64,000 nucleotides of DNA, from contig NZ_JAVJSC010000001.1 in NCBI RefSeq assembly GCF_040219635.1, forward strand, positions 1 through 64,000, in the 5' to 3' direction. Made by a program: the position numbers and the translations under genes. The stretch comes from Pyruvatibacter sp. (GTDB lineage Bacteria; Pseudomonadota; Alphaproteobacteria; CGMCC-115125). The notes below the pieces were generated by a model. The model was not told the origin of the DNA. It ran no database searches and saw only the letters and a list, made by a program, of their open reading frames with translations. Position 1 is the stretch's first letter, and every line of letters starts with the position of its first letter. This document shows, piece after piece, positions 8,681 to 17,049 of the stretch.

Positions 8681-9445
8681 TTGCGTAGCCATACCCCGTA
8701 TTGCCTGATTCCGGGCCTTGTTCTGGGGGTTGTACTTGGCCTGGTACTCCCTGCGTCCGGGGCCGTTGCGCAATTCACCTTCCCGGAGCCTGTCGAGCAG
8801 ACAGAACCGCAAACACCACAACCCGCGCAAAACGAAACATCTGCGCAGTCAGCCACCCCTGAAATTGTCTTAACACCCCCGCCGCTTCCTGAAGCGACCG
8901 CTGCGCCTGAAACATCCCCCGATACTGAGGCTGCCGCCGATACCGCGACAGCGGTCAGGCCGGATGACGTTAACGGCATCGTCGAGAACGAGCTGTGCCA
9001 TGCACAGTTTTTTGACGACGGCACCCCGGCTCAGGCCGTTATCCATTGCACCCGCGCACTTGAATCCGGCGATCTGTCTGAAGGCGATATCGTCACCGCA
9101 CTGGTCAACCGCGGCGTGGCCTACAAACTCAACGGCCAGCTTGCTCTCGCAATCGAGGACTACACAGCAGCCCTGGAAAAATCACCCGAGGCCGGTGACA
9201 TCTACACCACCCGCGCCAACGCATTCCTGGAAATGTCGCAGCTTGATGCGGCCATCTCCGACGCCAACAAGGCACTCGCCTTCAATCCTGAATACGCTGC
9301 TGCCTACTATGTGCGCGGCAGGATCTTTGAAGCGCTTGGTCAAAACACATTTGCCGGCGACGATTTCATGCGCGCCTATGAACTGGCCCCCGACAACAAA
9401 GACATAGAAGAAAAAGCCTGGGCCTACGGCAGCAACCAGAACTAA
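8681..9445 (+). CDS. Secreted tetratricopeptide-repeat protein
   Basis: A 254-residue protein of unknown specific function. It begins with a signal peptide (hydrophobic core about residues 9-25, cleavage likely near ASGAVA-QF), followed by a Pro/Glu/Thr/Ala-rich linker to about residue 100, then at least three TPR units (about 115-250; typical features are AVIHCTRALES, ALAIEDYTAALE and AAISDANKALAFNP). Such proteins act as periplasmic scaffolds. TTG 8681 is chosen because GGGAG lies 8 nt upstream; GTG 8666 inside the guaA end is the alternative. It is placed directly after guaA on the same strand and followed by 103 nt before panB. Confidence 0.75.
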   Translation: MRSHTPYCLIPGLVLGVVLGLVLPASGAVAQFTFPEPVEQTEPQTPQPAQNETSAQSATPEIVLTPPPLPEATAAPETSPDTEAAADTATAVRPDDVNGIVENELCHAQFFDDGTPAQAVIHCTRALESGDLSEGDIVTALVNRGVAYKLNGQLALAIEDYTAALEKSPEAGDIYTTRANAFLEMSQLDAAISDANKALAFNPEYAAAYYVRGRIFEALGQNTFAGDDFMRAYELAPDNKDIEEKAWAYGSNQN

Positions 9446-9548
9446 CGCCCGCAAATCGATCTTAGCCGCTGTTTGTGCAGCAATTGCGTTTAACGGGTGC
9501 ACTCACTAGTGTGCCGCACCGCACAAAACGGCATTTAAAAGGCCCTCC

Positions 9549-10367
9549 ATGTCCGCCCAGAATACCACTCGCCGCAAAACAGTGCCGCAGATTCGAAACT
9601 CCAAGGGCAATACGCCGGTGGTGTGTCTGACGGCCTATCACGCACACACCGCCCGTCTGGTGGACCCGTATGTTGACCTGCTGCTGGTGGGCGACAGCCT
9701 GGGCATGGTCATGCACGGCATGGAAAACACGCTTGGTGTCTCGCTTGAGCTGATGATCCTGCATGGCAAGGCCGTGATGCGCGGCGCCGATCAGGCGGTT
9801 GTGGTGGTGGACATGCCGTTTGGCACCTATGAGGAAAGCCCGGCAATCGCTTTTCGCAATGCCGCCCGCGTAATGCATGAAACCGGCTGCACCGCCATCA
9901 AGCTTGAAGGCGGCGCGCGCATGGCCGAAACCATTCATTTTCTGTCCGAGCGGGGCATACCGGTGATGGCCCATATCGGCCTGACGCCGCAAAGCGTGCA
10001 GACCATGGGCGGCTACAAAACCCAAGGCCGCACTACCGATGAATGGGCCGCCCTTGAGGCCGACGCCAAAGCCGTGGCGGATGCAGGCGCTTTTTCTGTA
10101 GTGCTGGAGGGCATTGCAGAGCCACTTGCCGCCCGTATAACTGGCCAGATCGACATCCCGACCATCGGCATCGGCGCATCTCCGGCGTGTGACGGGCAGA
10201 TTTTGGTGCTGGAGGACATGCTGGGCCTCAACCCGCAGCCCGCCAAGTTCGTCAAGGAGTTTGCAACGCTGGGGGCCGCCATCGAAGGGGCAGCGCAAGC
10301 CTATGCAAAGGAAGTCCGCGCCCGGCATTTTCCGGCGGAAGAACATACTTACGCGATGAAGAAATAG
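9549..10367 (+). CDS. panB: 3-methyl-2-oxobutanoate hydroxymethyltransferase
   Basis: Catalyses the first committed step of pantothenate (CoA precursor) synthesis: transfer of hydroxymethyl from methylene-tetrahydrofolate to alpha-ketoisovalerate giving ketopantoate. The 272-residue TIM-barrel protein has the PanB hallmarks: LLVGDSLGMVMHGM near residues 45-58, the DMPFGTYEESP segment, AIKLEGG with the substrate-contacting Glu, and VMAHIGLTPQSV. Length matches the family. ATG 9549 directly precedes the conserved domain. panC is not adjacent in this window. A 9 bp hairpin follows the stop. Confidence 0.95.
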   Translation: MSAQNTTRRKTVPQIRNSKGNTPVVCLTAYHAHTARLVDPYVDLLLVGDSLGMVMHGMENTLGVSLELMILHGKAVMRGADQAVVVVDMPFGTYEESPAIAFRNAARVMHETGCTAIKLEGGARMAETIHFLSERGIPVMAHIGLTPQSVQTMGGYKTQGRTTDEWAALEADAKAVADAGAFSVVLEGIAEPLAARITGQIDIPTIGIGASPACDGQILVLEDMLGLNPQPAKFVKEFATLGAAIEGAAQAYAKEVRARHFPAEEHTYAMKK

Positions 10368-10396
10368 CTGCCTGGCTCAGGTCATTACAGCGGTCC

Positions 10397-10419
10397 CCAC
10401 CCATATCCTTTATGGGTGG
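10397..10419. repeat. Perfect 9 bp inverted repeat downstream of panB
   Basis: CCACCCATA (10397-10405) pairs with TATGGGTGG (10411-10419) around a 5 nt loop TCCTT. It lies 29 nt after the panB stop and 75 nt before the next start. There is no T-tract on either strand, so it may act in mRNA stabilisation or pausing rather than as a classic intrinsic terminator. Confidence 0.45.
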
Positions 10420-10494
10420 TATCCTGCGCCCAGCCCGGCTAATTTAGCGCATTCCTGAAACTTAACTTTCCAAACAGCCAGCGAGCCCGCCTCC

Positions 10495-11208
10495 GTGAGC
10501 GATATTTTCCGCGAAGTTGATGAAGACCTCCGCCGCCACCGCGCCGAGGAAGTGTGGAAGCGCTATGGCACGTATGCCATTGCGGCCGCTATCGGTCTGA
10601 TCGTGATTGTCGCGGGTTTCACCTTTTGGAGTGCGACCCGGCAATCAGCCTCCGAGGACGCCGCACGGGCGTTCGTAGCTGCCGGCCAACTGGCTGCCGA
10701 TGGCGATGTCGCCGGTGCCGCCGATGCCTACGCGGCTATCGCGGCTGATGCGGGTGGGGGATATGGCACGGTGGCCAGTATGCGCGCTGCCGGTCTCAAG
10801 GCTGAGGCAGGCGATGTGGTTGGCGCTGTTGCAACCTATGATGCCATCGCTGCGGGCGGCGGTGATGAACTGCTACGTGGCCTCGCCAGCATCAAAGCGG
10901 CACTTCTTCTGGCCGATACAGCGAGCACGGACGAGTTGAAAGTGCGCCTCACGCCCCTGGCGGAGGATGACAACCCATGGCGTTTTTCTGCGCTTGAGCT
11001 ATTGGGCTTTACGGAACTGCGCGACAACAACCGCGAGGCTGCCGGCGAATATTATCAGGCACTGGCAGACCTGGAAGGCGCGCCGCCGCTGGCTCGTGAG
11101 CGTGCACGGACCATGTTGCGAGGCCTGCAACTCGATGGCCCCGTGGCGCGTCAGCTTCCAGCAGACCCTGCGGCAGACGCAACTGTGGAAGGTGAGGACG
11201 CCCAATGA
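10495..11208 (+). CDS. YfgM-like single-pass inner-membrane TPR protein
   Basis: A 237-residue protein resembling YfgM, an ancillary SecYEG-associated chaperone component (TPR_21 family). A short basic cytoplasmic segment with DEDLRRHRAEEVWKRYG is followed by one membrane helix (about 27-45) and a periplasmic alpha-helical TPR-like domain rich in alanine, with paired helices such as AADGDVAGAADAYAAIAADA. The start is GTG 10495. The stop overlaps the bamB start by 4 nt, and der follows, reproducing the yfgM-bamB-der order known from gammaproteobacteria; this context is strong support. The role is probably helping exported proteins leave the translocon on the way to BAM. Confidence 0.8.
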   Translation: MSDIFREVDEDLRRHRAEEVWKRYGTYAIAAAIGLIVIVAGFTFWSATRQSASEDAARAFVAAGQLAADGDVAGAADAYAAIAADAGGGYGTVASMRAAGLKAEAGDVVGAVATYDAIAAGGGDELLRGLASIKAALLLADTASTDELKVRLTPLAEDDNPWRFSALELLGFTELRDNNREAAGEYYQALADLEGAPPLARERARTMLRGLQLDGPVARQLPADPAADATVEGEDAQ

Positions 11209-12566
11209 CCGTTTCACGCTTTTTGCCAGCACAGCATTTGTCGTCCCGTGCAGCGCTGGTGCTCATCGCAGCGCTGGCTCTTGGCGCGTGTGATACGTTC
11301 AACGATCTCATCAGCCCGTCTGATGATCCACCGCTCCCCGGCGAGCGCATTTCCGTGCTGGCCCTTGAGCAGCAGCTTGAAGCTGACCCGCGCATTGCAG
11401 GCCTGCAGGTTGTGCTGCCTGCGCCATATGTCAATGACAGTTGGGCACAACCGGGCGGTTTCCCCGACAACGTGCTGCACCACCTTGACGCCTCAGAGGT
11501 TTTGGCGCGGGTCTGGCGCGTGAATGCCGGGCAGGGGTCAACCGGCGACGGGCGGCTGACTGCACCCCCCATCATTGCTGATGGGCGCGCCTATGTCCTG
11601 GATGCTGAAGGCAGCGTGCGGGCGTTCGACGCTACAACGGGCAATCGGCTGTGGGCCGTTGACCTGACACCTGAAGATGCAGACTCCGAAGAAGGGTTCG
11701 GCGGCGGCATTGCGTATGATGCCGGTGCAGTTTTTGTCGCCACGGGCTTTGGCACAGTGGTGGCGCTTGATGCCACCACCGGCGAGCAGTTCTGGGTTCA
11801 CAATGGCGGTACGCCCTTCAGGGCGGCCCCCTCGGCTGTCGGCGGCCGTGTGTTCGCCATTTCCTTCGACAACCAGATTGTGGCACTGGCGCAGGCGTCC
11901 GGTGACGTGCTGTGGACGCATTCCGGTATTCAGGAAACCGCCGGCATCCTCGGCTCACCAAGCCCTGCCGTCTCCGGCGATACGCTGGTTGTACCGTATT
12001 CCTCCGGCGAGGTTTTTGCGCTGCGCGTCGAAAACGGTCAGGAAATCTGGAACGACACGCTGACCCGTGTTTTGTCAAACACGGCACTGGCCAATATCAG
12101 CGACATTGCCGGGCGTCCGGTCATTGACCGCGACCGCGTGTTTGCGGTCAGCCATGCCGGGCGCATGGTTGCCATCGACATCCGTACCGGCGAACGCGCA
12201 TGGACGCGCTCCATATCTGGCGTGCAGACACCATGGGTGGCCGGTGACTTTATCTTTCTGGTCACGACCAGCGCTGAAGTGATTGCGCTCTCGCGGCGTG
12301 ACGGGCGCATCAAATGGGTGACGCAGGTGAGCCGTTTTGAGGATGAGGAAGACCGCGACGGTGCCATATCCTGGTCAGGTCCTGTTCTGGTGGGCGACCG
12401 GTTGTTACTTGCATCTTCTACCGGCAACGCGTTGGCTCTTTCGCCTTATACGGGCGAAGTGCTGGGCGACATCGAGATTCCCGACGGGAGCTTCATCGCA
12501 CCAGTTGTTGCCAACAAAACCGTTTATATTCTGACGGACGGCGCGGACCTTCTGGCCTTCCGATAG
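11205..12566 (+). CDS. bamB: Outer-membrane assembly lipoprotein BamB
   Basis: A subunit of the BAM complex that inserts beta-barrel proteins into the outer membrane. The 453-residue precursor has a lipoprotein signal with lipobox LALGAC (lipidated Cys29), then an eight-bladed PQQ-type beta-propeller visible as repeated blade motifs (GRAYVLDAEGSVRAFDATTG, ATTGEQFW, GRMVAIDIRTGERAW, GNALALSPYTGEVLG). It is somewhat longer than E. coli BamB (392) because of a ~70-residue linker before the propeller. It is translationally coupled to the YfgM-like gene and followed 60 nt later by der. Confidence 0.9.
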   Translation: MTVSRFLPAQHLSSRAALVLIAALALGACDTFNDLISPSDDPPLPGERISVLALEQQLEADPRIAGLQVVLPAPYVNDSWAQPGGFPDNVLHHLDASEVLARVWRVNAGQGSTGDGRLTAPPIIADGRAYVLDAEGSVRAFDATTGNRLWAVDLTPEDADSEEGFGGGIAYDAGAVFVATGFGTVVALDATTGEQFWVHNGGTPFRAAPSAVGGRVFAISFDNQIVALAQASGDVLWTHSGIQETAGILGSPSPAVSGDTLVVPYSSGEVFALRVENGQEIWNDTLTRVLSNTALANISDIAGRPVIDRDRVFAVSHAGRMVAIDIRTGERAWTRSISGVQTPWVAGDFIFLVTTSAEVIALSRRDGRIKWVTQVSRFEDEEDRDGAISWSGPVLVGDRLLLASSTGNALALSPYTGEVLGDIEIPDGSFIAPVVANKTVYILTDGADLLAFR

Positions 12567-12626
12567 ACCGGCCCCTTTTGGCCCTCATGGCCTTCACGGC
12601 CCCCGGCGCGGCAGGAGCCGCATAGC

Positions 12627-14054
12627 ATGAGCTTTACTCTGGCAATCGTCGGCCGCCCCAATGTGGGCAAATCGACTCTGTTCAACCGTCTCGTCGGCAG
12701 GCGGCTTGCGCTGGTTGATGACACCCCCGGTGTCACCCGCGACCGCCGGGAAGGTGTGGCCGAACTTGGCGACATGACGTTTTCAGTCTTTGACACAGCA
12801 GGCTTCGAGGATGCCAGCGGCGACGTGCTGCCCGCCCGAATGCGCCGCCAGACCGAAGCGGCAATCGCAGATGCGGACGTTTGCCTGTTTCTGGTCGATG
12901 CCCGCACCGGCGTGACACCGCTTGATGAAGAGATTTCCCGCATTCTGCGCAAAGGCAACACGCCGGTGGTTTTGGCCGCCAACAAATGCGAAGGCAAGGC
13001 AGGTGAAGCGGGCCGCATGGAGGCTTACAAATTAGGGCTCGGCGAACCACTGGGTATTTCCGCCGAGCACGGCGAGGGAACATCCGACCTCTACGCAGCT
13101 CTTGTCCCCTTTGCCGAAGCGTCTAAAGCCTTTGACGACTATGAAGACGAAGATGCTGAAGCGGCAGTCGACAAGCCAATGCGCGTTGCCGTGGTGGGAA
13201 GGCCCAATGCGGGCAAATCAACTCTCATCAATACGCTGATCGGCCAGGACCGGCTGCTGACCGGCCCCGAAGCAGGGATTACCCGCGACAGCATCTCGGT
13301 GGACTGGAAGGTCGGTGATCGGGCGGTAACACTTTGGGATACGGCCGGTCTGCGGCGCCGCGCCCGCGTGACGGAAAAGCTCGAAAAGCTATCCGTCGCT
13401 GATACCTTGCGTGCCATTGATTTCGCAGAAGTTGTGGTGCTGCTGATTGATGCCACCCAGCCGTTTGAAAAGCAGGATCTGCAAATCGCCGACCTGGTTG
13501 TGGACGAAGGCCGCGCGCTCATTCTGGCCGTCAGCAAATGGGATCTGGTAGAGGACCGAAGCGCCGCATTGCGTGAAATTGACCAACGCATTGATGAATT
13601 GCTGCCGCAGGTAAAAGGCATTGAAGTGGTACCTATTTCCGCTTTGACCGGGCAGGGGCTAAACAAGCTGATGCCTGCCGCATTGCGCGCTTATGAGCGC
13701 TGGACAAGACGTATTCCGACTGCAGGCCTTAACCGCTGGCTGGAAATGGCTGTCGGCAGGCACCCACCGCCTGCAGTGCAGGGCCGCCGCATCCGCCTGC
13801 GCTATATGACGCAGGCCAAGGCTCGTCCGCCAACCTTCATTGTATTTTCCCAGCGGGCTGAAAAACTGCCTGAAAGCTATGTGCGGTATCTTGTGAACGC
13901 CCTGCGGGAGCGTTTTGACCTTGATGGAGCGCCTCTGCGCCTGATGCTGCGTAAGGGAGATAATCCGTATGCAGACCAGCGCACAAGGCGCGGTACGCCG
14001 CAAAAGGCAAAGATCAAGAAGCGGGCGGCCAACAAGCCTGTCAAAAAGGCCTAG
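12627..14054 (+). CDS. der: Ribosome assembly GTPase Der (EngA)
   Basis: A tandem-GTPase required for 50S subunit maturation. Both G domains are intact: G1 loops GRPNVGKST at 9-17 and GRPNAGKST at 190-198, G3 motifs DTAG, and G4 motifs NKCE (an NKxD variant in domain 1) and SKWD in domain 2. The C-terminal KH-like domain contains the characteristic RIRLRYMTQAKARPPTFIVF. A Lys-rich tail ends the 475-residue product. The 3' end overlaps that of the convergent SDR gene by 4 nt: the two TAG stop codons share the palindrome CTAG. In the first domain the fourth G4 residue is Glu instead of Asp, which could lower guanine specificity. Confidence 0.95.
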   Translation: MSFTLAIVGRPNVGKSTLFNRLVGRRLALVDDTPGVTRDRREGVAELGDMTFSVFDTAGFEDASGDVLPARMRRQTEAAIADADVCLFLVDARTGVTPLDEEISRILRKGNTPVVLAANKCEGKAGEAGRMEAYKLGLGEPLGISAEHGEGTSDLYAALVPFAEASKAFDDYEDEDAEAAVDKPMRVAVVGRPNAGKSTLINTLIGQDRLLTGPEAGITRDSISVDWKVGDRAVTLWDTAGLRRRARVTEKLEKLSVADTLRAIDFAEVVVLLIDATQPFEKQDLQIADLVVDEGRALILAVSKWDLVEDRSAALREIDQRIDELLPQVKGIEVVPISALTGQGLNKLMPAALRAYERWTRRIPTAGLNRWLEMAVGRHPPPAVQGRRIRLRYMTQAKARPPTFIVFSQRAEKLPESYVRYLVNALRERFDLDGAPLRLMLRKGDNPYADQRTRRGTPQKAKIKKRAANKPVKKA

Positions 14055-14761
14055 CCTTCAAAACGCCTGGTTTCGCCATTGGCGGTAAAGTCGGGCAGGG
14101 CCATTTGCACAAACATCGGCGCAATATCATTTGGGTGCGGCAATGTTTGCGGGTCTTCGCCGGGCATGGCCCGTGCGCGCATGGCGGTGCGTGTAGGGCC
14201 AGGGCTCAGGAGATTGGCACGCACGTTGGTGGACGCCACTTCGGCCGCATAGGTTTTCACCAGCGCTTCAAGGGCTGCCTTTGAGACCGAATAAGGCCCC
14301 CAGAACGGACGGCACTTCTGGGCAGCACCCGACGTGACAAAGATCGCGCGTCCCGCGTCTGCAGCCTGCAACAACGGATCCATCGAGCGTAGCAAACGCC
14401 AGTTCGCGTTGACGTTGATATCAATGGCGGTATGCCAGTCTTTCGGGGTCACATGCCCGATGGGTGAAATTACGCCCAGTGCACCAGCATTACCCACCAG
14501 CACATCAAGGTGACCCCAGCGCTCATAGAGCGCCGCACCCAGCCGGTCCACACCCTCATAATCCGTCAGGTCCAGCGGCACGAGCGTTGCGGCACCACCC
14601 GCAGCCTGGATTTCGTCATCAAGCTCTTCAAGACCACCTTCGGTTCGCGCCACAGCCACAACATGCGCGCCTGCCTTTGCAAGTGCGAGTGAGGCCGCAT
14701 AGCCAAGGCCCCGCGAGGCCCCGGTGACAAGAGCAATTTTTCCGTCGAGTTGTCCCGCCAT
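14051..14761 (-). CDS. Short-chain dehydrogenase/reductase
   Basis: A classical SDR of 236 residues: nucleotide-binding TGASRGLG (13-20), structural NAG at 91-93 and the catalytic set Ser144, Tyr157 and Lys161 (YSVSK). It should oxidise or reduce an unidentified alcohol or carbonyl with NAD(P)(H). The gene is last in a - strand run, with purF ending 3 nt upstream of its start, so it is probably co-transcribed with purF. SDRs at this place next to purF are common in alphaproteobacteria, but substrate is not inferable from sequence. Confidence 0.85.
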   Translation of the reverse strand: MAGQLDGKIALVTGASRGLGYAASLALAKAGAHVVAVARTEGGLEELDDEIQAAGGAATLVPLDLTDYEGVDRLGAALYERWGHLDVLVGNAGALGVISPIGHVTPKDWHTAIDINVNANWRLLRSMDPLLQAADAGRAIFVTSGAAQKCRPFWGPYSVSKAALEALVKTYAAEVASTNVRANLLSPGPTRTAMRARAMPGEDPQTLPHPNDIAPMFVQMALPDFTANGETRRFEG

Positions 14762-14764
14762 GCG

Positions 14765-16312
14765 TCAGGCAATCTCTGCCAGGAGCGAAAGCTGCGCACC
14801 GGCCCTGTCACCGTCTTTGTCGGTCAGGCTGGTGGGGTAATCGCCGGTGAAACAATGGTCGGTCAGTTGTGGCTGGTCCGGGTTGCGGCCGTTATATCCC
14901 ATGGCCTTGTAAAGTCCCTCAACGGACAGGAACGCCAAACTGTCCACGCCGATATAGGAACGCATGCCCTCAAGATCAAAGCGATGTGCCAGCAGCTTCG
15001 ACTGGTCGGGCGTGTCGATGCCGTAAAAATCTGAATGGGTAATCGGCGGGCTTGCGATGCGCAAATGCACTTCGCGCGCGCCCGCGTCTCGCATCATCTG
15101 TACAATCTTGATGGAAGTTGTGCCGCGAACAACGCTGTCATCCACCAGCACAATGCGTTTGCCTTCCACTTGCGAGCGGTTGGGATTGTGCTTGAGTTTG
15201 ACCCCAAGTTGACGGATCTGCTGGGTCGGCTCGATGAATGTGCGGCCCACATAGTGATTGCGGATCAGCCCAAGCTCAAACGGCAGCCCGCATTCGTTGG
15301 CGTAGCCAAGCGCAGACGGCACGCCGGAGTCCGGTACCGGAATGACAACGTCTGCTTCTTCATGAGATTCGCGGGCAAGCTGCGCACCAAAGTTCTTGCG
15401 CACATCATATACGCTTTTGCCGCCCACAATGCTGTCGGGCCGGGCAAAGTAAATATGTTCGAATACACACGGTCGCGCAGGCTGTGGTGGAAATGGCTTG
15501 TGACTTTCCACACCCTCTTCCGTACACACCACAATTTCGCCTGGCTCCACCTCGCGCACAAAATGCGCACCGATGATATCGAGCGCACATGTTTCAGAGG
15601 CAAAAACTGGAGACCCGTCGAGGTCGCCCATCACCAGCGGGCGAATGCCGCGCGGGTCACGCGCGCCAATAAGTTTTTTTGGTGTCATGCACACAAGGCC
15701 ATAGGCACCCTCGACCTGCGACAGCGCATCGACAAGCCGCTCAATGATGCGTGGCTTGTCTGAGCGGGCCACAAGCTGCAGCACGGTTTCAGTATCGGAT
15801 GTGGACTGAAAGATGGCCCCTTTACGCACAAGCTGGTCGCGCAGGGTGAGTGCATTTGTCAGGTTGCCGTTGTGCGCAATGGCAAAGCCGCCGCCCCACA
15901 GGTCAGCAAACAGCGGCTGCACATTGCGCAGCACTGTCTCGCCGGTGGTGGAGTAGCGGTTGTGGCCGATGGCAGCAGAGCCTGCCAACCGGTTTATCAT
16001 CTTTTCCGATGAGAAATTATCGCCCACAAGGCCCATACGGCGTTCTGCGTTAAACCGTTCGCCGTCATAGGAAACGATGCCTGCCGCCTCCTGACCGCGA
16101 TGCTGAAGGGCATGGAGGCCAAGAGCCGTGAGGGCAGCAGCATCCGTGTTGCCGAACACGCCAAATACGCCGCATTCTTCACGCAGCGTGTCGCCTTCCA
16201 GCGTTTCATGCCACGTCGCGATGTCAATTTCGGCCTGAGATGGGGGGAAGGTGGGGGCAGCGTGCATGGGGTCTTTGGGGGTCAAGATAGCCTCTTGTGC
16301 CGTAACAGGCAT
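14765..16312 (-). CDS. purF: Amidophosphoribosyltransferase
   Basis: First step of de novo purine synthesis: PRPP plus glutamine to phosphoribosylamine. The N-terminal nucleophile Cys47 (LREECGVFGVFG) is preceded by 46 residues, or 31 if translation starts at the internal ATG 16267, so a propeptide must be removed to expose it. The PRPP-binding loop IVLVDDSVVRGTTS is intact. The C-terminal region keeps HCFTGDYPT but lacks the paired Cys that help bind the iron-sulfur cluster in the Bacillus enzyme. Neither start has a clear Shine-Dalgarno sequence. The purine genes purM, purN, guaA and guaB are elsewhere in the window. Confidence 0.95.
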   Translation of the reverse strand: MPVTAQEAILTPKDPMHAAPTFPPSQAEIDIATWHETLEGDTLREECGVFGVFGNTDAAALTALGLHALQHRGQEAAGIVSYDGERFNAERRMGLVGDNFSSEKMINRLAGSAAIGHNRYSTTGETVLRNVQPLFADLWGGGFAIAHNGNLTNALTLRDQLVRKGAIFQSTSDTETVLQLVARSDKPRIIERLVDALSQVEGAYGLVCMTPKKLIGARDPRGIRPLVMGDLDGSPVFASETCALDIIGAHFVREVEPGEIVVCTEEGVESHKPFPPQPARPCVFEHIYFARPDSIVGGKSVYDVRKNFGAQLARESHEEADVVIPVPDSGVPSALGYANECGLPFELGLIRNHYVGRTFIEPTQQIRQLGVKLKHNPNRSQVEGKRIVLVDDSVVRGTTSIKIVQMMRDAGAREVHLRIASPPITHSDFYGIDTPDQSKLLAHRFDLEGMRSYIGVDSLAFLSVEGLYKAMGYNGRNPDQPQLTDHCFTGDYPTSLTDKDGDRAGAQLSLLAEIA

Positions 16313-16344
16313 TAAACCGGCGCATCACCCAAAAAGCGATGCGG

Positions 16345-16986
16345 TTAGCCATTCCCTTCAACCGACTCGATCAACTGATCGAGCCGCCTGCGTTCCTCAG
16401 CGTTATACCCGTCGTCCGCCGCTGTGTCAGCGCTATCGTTTGACGCGGGCTGCGCGGTGCCGGGTGTACCCCCGGCTCGGGGCGTGGCCCGCAATGCGGC
16501 TGGCGGTGTATCGCCATCAGGATTGACCCAGTTTGTAAGGGTTTGTGAGGTGGCTGATACCAGTGGCAGCAAACGGGCGTCATCCAGCCACGGCGGAAAG
16601 TCTTCGCGGGATACCAGCCATGCAATGAACATATAGGCGATCGTCACGAGCAAAAAACCCCGCGCCAGACCAAACAGGAAACCGCCCGTGCGGTCGAGTG
16701 CACCCACATGGCCGTCCGGCACCATCTCGCCAAGCCGGAAAGTGATGAGAGAGACAACCACCAGCACGATGGTAAAGACCAGAAAAGCCGCCCCGGCATC
16801 GGCAAGCCACGCAGGGTCAATCAGGTCGCGGGCCGTGGGCGCCAGGTAGGGAAGGGAAAGAATTGCGGCACCAGCAGCCGTGACCCATGCCAGGATCGAC
16901 AGGATTTCACGCACAAAACCCCGCACCATGGCGAGCAGGCCGGAAATCAGCGTGATTGCAATGACAACGGCATCAAACCCCGTCAC
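16345..16986 (-). CDS. cvpA: CvpA family inner-membrane protein
   Basis: A 213-residue membrane protein with about four hydrophobic helices in the first ~125 residues and a hydrophilic, disordered C-terminal tail (TPPAALRATPRAGGTPGTAQ) ending in an acidic helix. CvpA proteins, named from colicin V export, affect envelope homeostasis; a biochemical role is not established. The gene sits upstream of purF, 32 nt away, as in many proteobacteria where cvpA and purF share an operon. The start at 16986 leaves 63 nt to the radA stop. Confidence 0.9.
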   Translation of the reverse strand: MTGFDAVVIAITLISGLLAMVRGFVREILSILAWVTAAGAAILSLPYLAPTARDLIDPAWLADAGAAFLVFTIVLVVVSLITFRLGEMVPDGHVGALDRTGGFLFGLARGFLLVTIAYMFIAWLVSREDFPPWLDDARLLPLVSATSQTLTNWVNPDGDTPPAALRATPRAGGTPGTAQPASNDSADTAADDGYNAEERRRLDQLIESVEGNG

Positions 16987-17049
16987 GGTCGTTCCCTTTC
17001 GTGGTGGCCGCGCCCCTGGCCATCAGTGCCACTGTCATCATGCTTAGCA

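Noticed and set aside
9462..10346. A 294-codon open frame antisense to panB
   Set aside because: It is entirely covered by panB, whose protein is unmistakable; the antisense product is His/Cys-rich with no family features and arises from codon bias.
11205..12566. PQQ-dependent dehydrogenase
   Set aside because: The propeller blades resemble those enzymes, but the lipobox, length and yfgM-bamB-der context identify BamB.
15035..15763. A 242-codon open frame antisense to purF
   Set aside because: It shadows conserved PurF sequence and has no recognisable domain or ribosome site.
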